Below are positions 21,396-31,560 of a stretch of 64,000 nt of DNA, piece after piece. The position numbers and the translations under genes are program-made. The stretch is from Selaginella moellendorffii (lineage: Eukaryota; Streptophyta; Lycopodiopsida; Selaginellales; Selaginellaceae). The DNA is taken from the NCBI RefSeq assembly GCF_000143415.4, contig NW_003314367.1:338598-402597 (forward strand). Reading direction: 5' to 3'. The notes beneath the pieces were generated by a model, which did no database searches, was not told the origin of the DNA, and saw only the letters and a program-made list of their open reading frames with translations. Position 1 is the first letter of the stretch. The number at the start of each line of letters is the position of its first letter.

Positions 21396-23330
21396 GCGTG
21401 ATTGGCAGCTCTCAGAAGCGTAAATTGCCGCTTACTGTAGAGCCGGTGCTATATCCTCCACCAAAGAGGCAGAAGAAATGCACAATGCAGGCCACACAAG
21501 TGAAAAAAGCTCAAGAAGTTGTGCTATGGACTGAGAAGTACTCTCCGAAAGCAAGAGGGGACATTGTTGGAAAGCAAAACTTGGTACTACTTTGTGATTT
21601 TGTTTTGTGTTCATTCAAGTTTATGTTGGCAGATTTTGCGACTGCACTCTTGGCTGCAAACATGGGAAGATTATTTGGCTCGTGCAGGTTTGAAGAGGGC
21701 AGTTTTGACCAGCGGGCTACCTGGAGTTGGAAAATCTATTGCTGCTGTTGCCGTCAGCAAGGGTTTCGGTAAGTAATCCTGAAACCTTGCTTTGATATTT
21801 CATCTTCATGTAGCTTTCATCACAGGCACTTTCTATTGCGTCGAAGGAAAAGCAGCTGGGAAACATTCTGAACGAGTTGTTAAACAATCGACGGCTCTGG
21901 TTTGCTCTTCAGTAGAAAGACGCTGCTCATTGTGGAAGGGATGGATCAGCTGGAGGACTCAACGATTCAGTCTTTATCTGATTTAGTAAGACGGGGCAAA
22001 CTTCCAGTCATTTGCATATGTAATGACAGATATCACAAGCGCATCCGCAATCTTGCGGATTACTGGTTCGAGCTCAAGTTCCAGAAACCCAAAACAAACG
22101 ATACGTCTGGTAACGTTGTTTATTCTTCAGATCTTGAAATTGCTTTTCGGTGTTCAGGAGCAAGAAAACGTGCTTGTGGATAAGGTAGCTTGGTGCGATT
22201 CACGAGCTGCTGACAAAAGCTTTGGTTCAGGAATTTCTGAAATTGCTTGTAGACAGTGCTCAACGGAATGTTCGACAGAGTTTGCTTCAGATGCAGGTGT
22301 CGTACCTGGTGGTATTTCCAATCTGTGTTTCTTTCTGATCACTGAAGTCTGCAGTATCTGTGTGCTGGAAATCCCGTAAACAGGAAACTAGATGCGAAAG
22401 ATAGTATGCCGAGTTCGTTCGCTGTCGTAGACAGGTAAGAATCCGAACACAGCATTACGACTACTACTAACACACGTTGTTCTTAAGCTTGTGCGCTGAA
22501 TTAGGCACTCGGACGAACCAACCTCTTCCAGCTCGCATCAATCTCATACTTGAAGATTTCGAGTTTGTTGCACTCCTTGTTCAGGTAAGACAACAGTTTC
22601 GACCTTTTTTTTGTCTATCTTGTTTCTGTCAGGAAAACTACATCAACTACAAGCCTGCTAACTGAAAGGAAGCGTTTATCATGGATTCTATTTCAAAAGC
22701 TTCGGATTACCTTTACGTTGGAGACATGACCAGCAAAAGCATGCACAAGTATCGGACATGGGAGCTCACAAACTTACTTTGTGCAGTTCTGGCTCTGACC
22801 TGGTATGACATGCAACTTCTCAACTGATGTACTGGTATCTACGGGTATGTTATCTGCAGTTCATCTGTTCTGCAAGGAAGAAGGGAGTCGTTCGATGCTG
22901 TAAGCTTTAATAACCTTGTTCGGATATTCTACGATATGTGTTTTGCAGATGGAAGATAAACTCAGATTTCCTGCATGGCTTACAAAGGGTTGTAAGAGGA
23001 AGAAAAGAGAGGGACGTTTGCACTGCAGGTCCGGCCGAATCGTGAGATATTTCTGTTTCTGCCTTTAGTCTGTTTTCAGCTTCAGAAGGTTTTGGCTTTG
23101 CAGATTCATTCCAGAACTCGATATCCTACCACCGTTGCTCAAGCGCCAAGCTCAGAGTGTAGGAACTGTACATTTGCTGGTGATCTGCTACTGACCTTTC
23201 TGGTACCAGATTCCAGATTTCCGAGGTCCCGCAGCTGAAGATCACGCATTTAAACAGACTACGGATGAGCTTTTCGCTCTGCTCAAGGAATGTCGGCACT
23301 GAGTGAGGTTGGAGTGTCAATTCGGGCAAT
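21396..23330 (+). pseudogene. RFC1: Replication factor C subunit 1 (RFC1)-like, N-terminally truncated and decayed
   Basis: RFC1 is the large clamp-loader subunit that opens PCNA. Pieces in order: 'WTEKYSPKARGDIVGKQ' at about 21,530; 'LHSWLQTWEDY' and a Walker A-like 'SGLPGVGKSIAA' near 21,715; 'TLLIVEGMDQLED' (in place of the family's D-E-x-D) near 21,910; 'PVICICNDRYHKRI' near 22,010; 'FVALLVQENYINYKP' near 22,640 and 'KYRTWELTNLLCAVL' near 22,750. The BRCT domain normally upstream is absent. A TGA stands in frame right after 'NYKPAN', and several pieces need frame changes. Downstream similarity fades; 23,330-23,830 has only weak traces. Family call is good, functional status very unlikely. 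Confidence 0.72.
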
Positions 23331-23829
23331 GGTTTTCAACATGACTCGTTGATGCTTTGAATGCACAGAGGTATGAATGATTTTTGTCCTGAAACGGTTG
23401 AGCCGTCTTGATGTTAACAGTGTGTCTCATAGCTGAAACAGATTCGCTGTGCTGCCTCCTTCGAATTCAACAACGCAGTGTGTCAAAGACGTTCATGGCA
23501 CTCGTAGTCGCAAATCGTTGCGCTGCTTGTGAGGGAGCTGAGCTCGTTGGAGTGTCAAAGACGTTCACGGCAAACCTTCGAATTCATTTCTGCTTGCAGC
23601 AAGCTGAAATGAGTTCGCAAAATGTTCGGCTGCTTGTGAGGGAGATTTCCGACTCGAGGTACTTTCCTTTCCCACTTTTTCTTGTTTCTTGATCATACAC
23701 TTCTCTCTCGTGCATGCAGCCTGCCTGATTCTCATGCGAAATCATTCCCCTCTGATTCCGTGAAGTTTTTGTCTGCTCGTCTGAGTGAGACTTGACAAGT
23801 GCTGATCGTATCATCTAAAACGATGGTTT

Positions 23830-24610
23830 CTTTTTTTCTTTGTTTTCGTCTGTATCTACGTGCTCTTTTGTGCTGCTCATGACTTTGCTTCTCGTTTCGT
23901 GGGAGCCACGGAATCTTTGATTTTAATTGCCTGAAGCTTAACAGCTGCAGTATAGAGCACTAAGCTCCCCCATTTACTCCTGCCTCCGCCCGAGTCGTCT
24001 TCGCCTCCCTCAGCAATTGCATTTGGTCCTGTTTGATGTGGTGGGTGATCGTTTTGTTTTCTTTTTTTGCTTTGTTTTTTTTGGTGCTTAGGCCAAGCGG
24101 ACAGACTTGAAAACATTTTCTTCTTCATCAGCAACAGGAGCTCTTCTCTAGCTCGTCGTCGCTAGTGTTTGGTGGTTTTGTCTAGGGCTCTATTCCAGCA
24201 GCATCGAAGCGCTTCATGGCACGTAGGGAGTTGATCTTCTCTTCTTCTTCTTCTTCTCCTTGATCTGATCCGATTCATTTCTCTGCCCCTCTCAGAGCAG
24301 AGTTTTTGGAATGCAATCCAGACCTTTGCGTTCCACCGCCAGGTGTGTTTTCTGAAGCAGCAGTTGCAAATAGGGTGATTAAACAACTGCTATTCAATGT
24401 TTGTAGTGTAGTCAACTTTGGAATTTCTCGTCGAATCATGTTTAATGCCTGGCGGGTTTCTTTTGCATCCTCGCCTGCCGAGCTGCGACTACTCCCTAGG
24501 TAGGTCCACTGAGGAAAGAAATCGACAAACAGGTGGTTTTGTTCTTGTTTTTCTTTATTTTATGCCGATTCTCAAGCTCAGCTGCTGACTGCTGTGTGCG
24601 TTTTGTAGAT
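23830..24610. other. Spacer with CTT-rich tracts; no gene seen
   Basis: The stretch has a minus-strand frame of 85 codons (24,134-23,877) rich in Lys that matches nothing known, and a CTT microsatellite at about 24,235-24,265. It may include the remains of the leader of the following F-box copy. Confidence 0.4.
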
Positions 24611-24656
24611 ATGGATTCTGCTTCTGCCGCTGCTGTTACCTCTGATAATGTTACCT

Positions 24657-25496
24657 CTGTCGATGGGAGATCACGACGGCTTGTTGACTGATCTTCTGGA
24701 CGATGTGTTCGGGTTGACATCCAGCCGCGTCTGTCACACTTCTTGCAAGCTTCGAGACGTCTGCAGCTCTGATAAGCTCTGGTTCCCGCAGTGCCAAAGG
24801 CTGGTTAGAGAAGAAGAAGCGGAGGAATACATCGACTTGAGCACTTGGAGGCATGGGATGCAGTTGCAGAAGGCGCTGTTCAGATTCATCAACGGGTCAG
24901 GAATCTGGTGGGTATTTGGGTGCATCAGAATCCGGAGCTGGGGAACTTAATCTATGTTACTTGGGGATTTCTTTCGGTGGTGGGCTGCCGAATCATACCA
25001 CCCCTCGAGGAATGGATTGCGGGTTGCTCTGGGTTCCGGTGTTTGAGATCATCGGCCTTCCTGACGGATCTCTAGCGTTTTTCCTCCACGGAAGGGACAG
25101 GGACGACTACTGCTATCCCGGGAGATTTGAAGCCGCCAGGAGCAGCGTTCTCTTACTGGAAGCGGAATCGTTCATCACCGAGCAGAAGCAGCGTTTGCCA
25201 ATCAGTCCAGACAGCACATCGTGGGGTTTGATGGCGGAGAACAGCGATGGCGACGAGTGCAGCTCGAGAAGATCAGAAAGCAGGTCTGGTACTGTTTCGG
25301 TAGGCTCAGCTTTGGTGACAGAAGACAACTGCTGGAAGCGCTGGTCACGCAAGTCCGGATCAAAATGCCCGCCTCCGTCTTCTTCAAGTCGAAGCATTCT
25401 TTCAAGAAGGAACTCAAGGCTGTGACGGAAAGGCATGCGCTGTTGCTGTGGATGCACATTCACGGGGATCCTTGCAGGATGGAAAGCAAAAGTTGA
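24657..25496 (+). pseudogene. F-box protein (At5g39450-like), left arm copy
   Basis: F-box proteins of this type recruit substrates to SCF ubiquitin ligases. The copy opens with an F-box-like 'DDVFGLTSSRVCHTSCKLRD', then 'LWFPQCQRLVREEEAEEYI'. The characteristic plant segment follows in another frame: 'GIWVHQNPELGNLIYVTWGF', 'GCRIIPP', then 'PVFEIIGLPDGSLAFFLHGR'. The C-terminal frame is intact to 25,496: 'RLSFGDRRQLLEALVTQVRI'. Several frame changes separate these blocks, so it is broken. It lies convergent with the NTPase remnant at 25,557-26,543. The whole arrangement is an inverted copy of 28,386-30,527. Confidence 0.75.
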
Positions 25497-25556
25497 AATC
25501 GTTTGCAAAAGTTTCTCTTTGTTAGGGACTAATATGATATTCACATTTCTAAGTTT

Positions 25557-26543
25557 CTATTCGTCCAGTTTGTCAAACGCACCATCACAAAACATTTTCA
25601 TAGCCACATGGTGGGTAGGCGACCTTGCCATAACGAAATCACAGTTCATGGCCATGTCAAAGTCTCGAAGATCATCATAAACAAGTCCCGGCAGCATGTA
25701 ATGAACATGTATCACATTGAAGGAGAGCATTGCTTTGATCTGCCGCTGGCACTCCGAGATGTCTGACTTGAAGATATGGCGGCAAATCTTCGACAGCCCA
25801 ACTGCACCATGCGCCACAATGAGCTTCATCACCTCCCTGAACTTAGCCTCTTCCCAGCCGTGACCATGCTCCAGTCCCAGGAGAATCATGGGCAGCTGTG
25901 CCACCACCATATCTTCAAGAACCACCTCCATGCTGCTTCCTGCTCGAACACATTGATCACACAGTTCTCAAGTGTTAAAGGGTAGCCACCACAGATCTCA
26001 TACACCCTCTGCTCTCCGACCACGAGTCGGGAGCTGTGGCACCTGCTGTTATGCACTTGGCGACGAGGGTTGACAGGAATGCCTTGGCGTTCTTTTCACC
26101 AACATGCCCCACAACAACTGGCTTCCACTGCTCGACGTCTGTGTAACTCTGAAACCACTGTCGAAAAAATGTCATCAGAGGTGGACATAATCACCACAGC
26201 AGTTTGGTCCTGCTTAGTCATGGCTATGAAACATCCCAGGAGGGTGCCTATATCCTCCTTCCTGGGATGTTTCATAGCCATGACCAAGTAGAACTGGGCT
26301 GCTATAGTGATTATGTCCACCTTCGATAATTTTTTCCAGCAGTGGTTCTAGAGTCACATAGACATTAAGCAATGGAAGCCAGTTGCGAGGCACTTTGAGC
26401 TACCACATCTATGAGCCAAGAAGCCCAAGTTCACATCTGTCTTGCAATCTGTGCCACAGCCTGCTATGGGGAACTGAAGTCCGCAGCCCTCATGTCCATG
26501 TAGAAGAGCGGCAACTGGGCTTTCAGCAAAGGGCTGGTATCCC
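25557..26543 (-). pseudogene. Archaeal-ATPase-type P-loop NTPase, left arm copy, lacking Walker A
   Basis: The minus-strand C-terminal 124 codons (25,931-25,557) are almost identical to the intact protein at 28,386-29,636 ('MVVAQLPMILLGLEHGHGWE', 'SFNVIHVHYMLPGLVYDDL'). Further upstream the copy is scrambled: 26,095-26,400 holds an internal inverted duplication of the region around 'VVIMSTSDD' and the following helix. The match ends at about 26,543 with the 'MWDTSPLLKAQLPLFYVDM' region, so the Walker A loop is absent. It cannot be a working ATPase. Confidence 0.82.
26095..26400. repeat. Long imperfect palindrome inside the NTPase remnant
   Basis: The sequence from about 26,241 back to 26,095 is the imperfect reverse complement of 26,260 to about 26,400, with an 18-base loop. 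The inner 30 bases around TCATGGCTATGAAACATCCC are a perfect match. Each arm corresponds to the NTPase coding region around sensor 1. It could fold into a long hairpin RNA if transcribed. Confidence 0.85.
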
Positions 26544-26544
26544 A

Positions 26545-27330
26545 CATCACCATGTAGCCAGCTCTGTCTAGTATCCCGAAAGCAGGGTTCACCAAGTTCT
26601 TCAGTAAAGCATCCGAGAACTCCGTATACTGATCAACCACCCCCGGCTCAGCAACGCATCTAGTAGGCGAATCGATGATGAGAAGATGAACAGCTCCCTG
26701 GACAGAAAAGGTCCCAGCTTTGAAGTACTACTGGACTGCAAGGTTTCCTGAATCTGCATGAATGATTTCCCAACTCCCGTTTCCGTTCTCTGGCATCAGC
26801 ATCCTCAACATATCACCTTCTTCCGATCTGGCGATGGGGCTGAAGAAAAAGCCTGGCCCTTGCTGCCCTTGGTGGCCGATCTTGCTGACTTGATATCCAT
26901 CTTCACCTGGAGCTTCCTCACAGCACTCTCGTTCTTCCACAATAGCTCTCACCGATAATCCTTGTGTATCTTGTAGCTGGCCATCTCCCATTCCGGACAG
27001 CCACCAGGAAGGAAATCCAGCCAGAAAGGACAGAACTACACTTCAAAATCGCTAATGTCACACATGAGCCTGCTCCACATGTTGCAACATCCAAAATTTT
27101 CAGGGAGTGCATCATTTTTCCATTAGAAAAACCATAAATAGATAAATATAAATAAAGAAACCAATTAAAGACTTGCCTCATTCTTTTCGAACTCAAATAA
27201 CTGAGAATGTAAAATTGTCGCACTGAACTCCTTGTTCTCACGCATGCTCTGGTACATATCTAGCTCGTGCATCTTCATATACCAGGCCATAAACTCGTCA
27301 ACGTAACTGCTTGCCTGTTCGACCTGCAAG
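26545..27330 (-). pseudogene. Methyltransferase-like gene, right copy, truncated
   Basis: From an acceptor near 27,326 the minus strand encodes 'VEQASSYVDEFMAWYMKMHE', then a GC-AG-type intron (GAG then GCAAGT), a segment 'SLKILDVATCGAGSC' like an AdoMet-binding glycine loop, and 'RSEEGDMLRMLMPENGNGSW'. The motif IV-bearing exon seen in the left copy is cut at 26,545 by the junction with the NTPase remnant and has lost about 100 bp internally near 26,700. It is oriented divergently from the intact NTPase gene. Function is inferred only from two motif-like stretches. Confidence 0.33.
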
Positions 27331-28345
27331 TGCCATTCCCATTAGCTTTTTTCACAACTTGCTAAGGAGGTCTAAGACCTCCCAACCAAGAGTTCCTTTG
27401 CATTTAGTACTTCTTCACCCACCGAGGTCGCTCCTATGAAGATAGATAACAATTAAGTAATATATCAACAAAGCAAAAGAGGACTTCATCCACCTCTATG
27501 CTAAGTCCCATTACTCTTTCAATGGCAACAAATTTCATTTTGTCAATATTTAAACTCTTATTACACAAGTTCTAATAAACCAGGCAGAACCTAAACCAGA
27601 TACAATAGACTCAGCTTAATTCGCATTGCAAGGTTTCCTTTGTTCCTTTGGCACTAAGTGGTTAGTAGCGTCAGCGCTCTCCACTCTCAATAGGGTACTA
27701 AAAAAACTGGTACTCCACCCACCACGTTCGCCCATTATGTCAACCGACATTGCCAAAAGACATACCATCTTGTTTCTCCAAGTGAAATTACACTCTTTGA
27801 TGAAAACCACCTAATAGAGTTTCAGCTGCCTTCAGTGACTTGCATATTCACTAGCATTCGGTTAGTTATTTCCCCCACAAGCCACTAATCCTAGATAATA
27901 AAAAAACTCGGACAACCAGAAATCCACATCTCTCACAGGGACAAGTTCTATCCAAACATGAGGTGGTTTCACTCCACCAAGCCTTTCGGTTATGCCTGCA
28001 TTTCAACGCTTCCACAATCTAATAACTTCAGTTCCATATCTGAGCATTGTGGAGCTCATACACTAAAGGTTACCCAGGGCCTTTACGAGCCTACCAATAA
28101 CCAAGAATTTCCAAAACCACATTACAGGTTTTCAAGCTCTTCAAACTCTCTCTATCGGTAAACTAGTTCTCCAGAGTTTCAGTTAGGTTCTCTAGTTAGC
28201 CAGGAAGAAAAACTCCATTCGTTTAGCTTACAACAACTTGTAGCCAGCAAGGAATCTGGATCTTCCAACATGTTTTGAGTTGACGTCCCATTTCGCAGTT
28301 CATCTGTTTGAAAATAAACTAAAGAAAAATAAAATTATTAACCGC
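26545..28345 (+). repeat. Segmental duplication unit 1, right copy
   Basis: This is the direct copy of 12,600-14,400. On the left it abuts the truncated NTPase remnant at 26,543. On the right it continues into the promoter and start of the intact NTPase. 27,340-28,345 holds no recognised gene and may be the shared upstream region of the divergent NTPase and methyltransferase-like genes. Confidence 0.85.
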
Positions 28346-28385
28346 GCGCGACTTTAGGTTTAACACATTTTAGGGGTTGGCGGCT

Positions 28386-29636
28386 ATGGCGGCTGAAGCG
28401 GTGAGGGAGCTGAAGAAGTCGCTCAACGACGACGAGGGTTTCTTTGATAGGCACGAAGAGATGACTGATCTGCTCACACATATTGAGGCAGGCTTCAACC
28501 GCATCGCTGTAGTGATGGGCCCCAACGATTCAGGCAAGTCTGCTCTGCTCAAGCAGCTCAGGAAGATGTGGGATACCAGCCCTCTGCTGAAAGCCCAGTT
28601 GCCGCTCTTCTACGTCGACATGAGGGCTGCGAGTTCCCCGGAGCAGGCTGCTGCACAGATTGCAAGTCAGATGCGAACTTGGGCTTCTTGGCTCAAAGAT
28701 GTGGCAGCGGCCCTTCTGAAGACGATCGGAGGTGTCAGTGTTGATTTGAAGAAGCTGACGTTCAAGGGCGTAAACCTTGATGCATCGAGCTTTCTAGAGC
28801 TGTTAAAAGCGGAGCCAGTGAAGGACTTAGGCTCTGTCATGAGTTGGTTTATGAGCCTGGCGGCTGAAAACCAGCACAGGAGGCCAATTTTTGTCATCGA
28901 TGAAGCTGACAGGCTGAAGTGGTGGTCCGACCAGGATGTAAACACCCTCCTGGGATGTTTCATAACCATGACCAAAAAAGACCGGACTGCTGTGGTGATT
29001 ATGTCCACCTCCGACGACCTTTTTCGGCGGTGGTTCCATAGTTATACAGATGTTGAGGAGTGGAGGCCAGTTGCTGTGGGGCACTTTGGTGAAAAGAATG
29101 CCAAGGCATTCCTGTCAAACCTCGTCGCCAAGCGCATAGCAGTAGGTGCTACAGCTCCCGACTCGTGGTCGGAGCAGAGGGTGTATGAGATCTGTGGCGG
29201 CTGCCCTTTAACACTTGAGAACTGTGTGATCGATGTGTTCGAGCAGGGAAGCAGCATGGAGGTGGTTCTCGAAAACATGGTGGTGGCACAGCTGCCCATG
29301 ATTCTCCTGGGACTGGAGCATGGTCACGGCTGGGAAGAGGCTAAGTTCAGGGAGGTGATGAAGCTCATTGTGGCGCATGGTGCAGTTGGGTTGTCGAAGA
29401 TTTGCCGCTGTATCTTCAAGTCGAACATCTCAGAGTGCCTGCGGCAGATCAAAGCAATGCTCTCCTTCAACGTGATACATGTTCGTTACATGCTGCCGGG
29501 ACTGGTTTATGATGATCTTCGAGACTTTGACATGGGGCCTGCCATGAACTGTGATTTCGTCATGGCAAGGTCGCCTACCCACCATGTGGCTATGAAAATG
29601 TTTTGTGATGGTGCGTTTGACGAACCGGACGAATAG
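28386..29636 (+). CDS. Archaeal-ATPase-type (STAND-like) P-loop NTPase, intact single exon
   Basis: An intronless 416-codon frame starts at the ATG at 28,386. Near the N terminus 'FFDRHEEMTDLLTHIEAG' precedes a Walker A loop 'GPNDSGKSALL' (about residues 45-55). Walker B is 'RPIFVIDEADRL' near residue 175, a sensor-1-like 'VVIMSTSDDL' near 205 and a 'GGCPLTL' turn near 275, the layout of the archaeal ATPase/STAND AAA+ clade rather than classical AAA proteins. The C-terminal 130 residues form a mostly helical region ending 'SPTHHVAMKMFCDGAFDEPD'. No signal peptide, membrane helix or known effector domain is visible. No introns, in a genome where most genes have several, suggests a retrocopied, transferred or mobile origin. 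It is convergent with an F-box remnant (69 bp between ends) and repeated in inverted form at 25,557-26,543. The partner domain and role are unknown. Confidence 0.82.
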   Translation: MAAEAVRELKKSLNDDEGFFDRHEEMTDLLTHIEAGFNRIAVVMGPNDSGKSALLKQLRKMWDTSPLLKAQLPLFYVDMRAASSPEQAAAQIASQMRTWASWLKDVAAALLKTIGGVSVDLKKLTFKGVNLDASSFLELLKAEPVKDLGSVMSWFMSLAAENQHRRPIFVIDEADRLKWWSDQDVNTLLGCFITMTKKDRTAVVIMSTSDDLFRRWFHSYTDVEEWRPVAVGHFGEKNAKAFLSNLVAKRIAVGATAPDSWSEQRVYEICGGCPLTLENCVIDVFEQGSSMEVVLENMVVAQLPMILLGLEHGHGWEEAKFREVMKLIVAHGAVGLSKICRCIFKSNISECLRQIKAMLSFNVIHVRYMLPGLVYDDLRDFDMGPAMNCDFVMARSPTHHVAMKMFCDGAFDEPDE

Positions 29637-29705
29637 AAACTTAGAAATGTGAATATCATATTAGTCCCTCATCAAAGCAACAAAGACAAACTTTTGCAAA
29701 CTATT

Positions 29706-30527
29706 TCAACTTTTGCTAAGCTTCGTTTTCCATCCTGCAAGGATCCCCGTGAATGTGCAAACAGTGCATGCCTTTCCGTCACAGCCTTGAGTTCCTTCTT
29801 GAAAGAATGCTTCGACTTGAAGAAAACGGAGGCGGGCATTTGATCCAGACTTGCGTGACCAGCGCTTCCAGCAGTCGTCTTCTGTCACCAAAGCTGAGCC
29901 TACCGAAACAAGTACCAGACCTGCTTTGCCATCGCTGTTCTCCGCCATCAAACCCCACGGTATGCTGTCTGGACTGATTGGCAAACGCTGCTTCTGCTCG
30001 GTGAGGTCCAGTAAGAGAACGTTGCAGTTGTTGCTCCTGGCGGCTCCAAATCTCCCAGGATAGCAGTAGTCGTCCCTGTCCCTTCCGTGGAGGAAAAACG
30101 CTAGAGATCCGTCAGGAAGGCCGAAGATCTCAAACACCGGAGCCAGAGCAACCATTCCTCGAGGGGTGGTATGATTCGGCAGCCCCCCACCGAAAGAAAT
30201 CCCCAAGTAACATAGACTAAGTTCCCCAGCTCCGGATTCTGTCTGATGCACCCAAATACCCACCAGATTCCTGACCCCGTTGATGAATCTGAACAGCGCC
30301 TTCTGCGACTGCAGCCCATTCCTCCAAGTGCTCAAGTCGATGTATTCCTCCGCTTCTTCTTCTCTAACCAGCCTTTGGCGGAACCAGAGCTTATCAGAGC
30401 TGCAGACGTCTCGAAGCTTGCAAGAAGTGGCGCTGAGGTTGCAGAGATCTCTGTGACAGACGCGGCTAGATATCAACCCGAACACATCGTCCGGAAGATC
30501 AGTCAACAAGCCATCGTGATCTTCCAT
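29706..30527 (-). pseudogene. F-box protein (At5g39450-like), right arm copy, frameshifted
   Basis: From the ATG at 30,527 the minus strand opens with 'MEDHDGLLTDLPDDVFGLIS', an F-box-like start, and continues 'DLCNLSATSCKLRDVCSSDK', 'RLVREEEAEEYIDLSTWRNG' and 'NLVGIWVHQ'. A 4-base insertion near 30,243 then shifts the frame, so the expected N-P-E-L-G-N-L segment is read only in another frame. A later 1-base loss near 29,843 shifts the C-terminal 'GRLSFGDRRRLLEALVTQV' block. A 273-codon frame stays open but mixes true and shifted sequence. The N-terminal F-box part could still be translated; as a full protein it is broken. Confidence 0.72.
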
Positions 30528-30596
30528 CAAGGAAAAAAACAAGCTCCTGGATCATGCATCAGAGGTAACATTATCAGAGGTAACAGCAGCGACAGG

Positions 30597-30661
30597 AACA
30601 GCCAGCCACCAAGCCAACTCCATTCGGAAATAAACTGTTACAGAGAATCCTCGAAAAGCGC
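30597..30661 (+). repeat. Source-like copy of the 65-bp breakpoint piece
   Basis: It matches 19,530-19,594 in inverted orientation and lies just upstream of the right F-box remnant. Confidence 0.8.
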
Positions 30662-30679
30662 ACAAATATCACATGTTCC

Positions 30680-31560
30680 TCTACCATACAAAGCAATTGA
30701 ACCCAGTGACTATCGGCAGCTCCAAAGGGTCTCATCCACCTACAAGAAAGTACCAATTAGACGCTGCCAGGCCACGTTCATGTCTATGTTCTTGCCCGGA
30801 AAAAGACTTACTATCAGAAGCTCACGACATATAAGCCTTTTTATTTCCGCAGATCCGAATCAGTAAAAAAAATTCCAGAGAAAAAAGAGAACAGTTCGTT
30901 GTTTCTATGAATCACTGAACCAGCAGCAGCGCCACTTTGCGCTTTGGACACGACCTGATCAAGCCATCCAAACCCTGATCCAGTATTTTAAAAGCCGCAC
31001 AAAATCTAGATCTGACAAATGCTTACCTGATAGAGGGATGTGGAACAGTCGACCATGACTTGGTTGTGGGCTGCTATAACATCCTCCTTCACTGTGTCGT
31101 GAAGTGCCTGGAGGTCCTCCTTGATTGCAGCACGCTCCAACCACAGCAACAAAGTCCTCCTTCAAGGCACCATGGATTGCTTGCAAATCCTCCCTCACTG
31201 CTGCACGAATGGATCCCATTCCTGCTCCAACCACGGCAACAACGTCTTCCTTTATGGCACCATGGATTGCTGGCACATCCTCCCTCACTGCACCATGGAT
31301 CGCTTGCACATCCTCCCTCGCTGCCACACGAATGCCGGAGGCCATCACCTGGAGATTCTCAGTCACGGCTCCCATTCCTGCACGCATCGTAGATGCCAGC
31401 ACCAGCACACAAGCTGTGGTCACGATGCACAACACATTGATCGTAATGGTGCTAACAAGAGCTATTGCAAACCCCGATTTCTCGCAGTTGCAAAGCCTGA
31501 TTTCATTGTTACGGACTTGGTGCTGGAATTTCTGATTGCGATGGTGTTTATTACAGAATC
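30680..31560 (-). repeat. Right copy of the inverted repeat shared with 14,560-15,190
   Basis: Its 30,690-31,020 part matches the reverse complement of about 14,797-15,110 closely. The 31,020-31,400 part, coding for internal protein repeats, is longer here than on the left. Confidence 0.7.
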
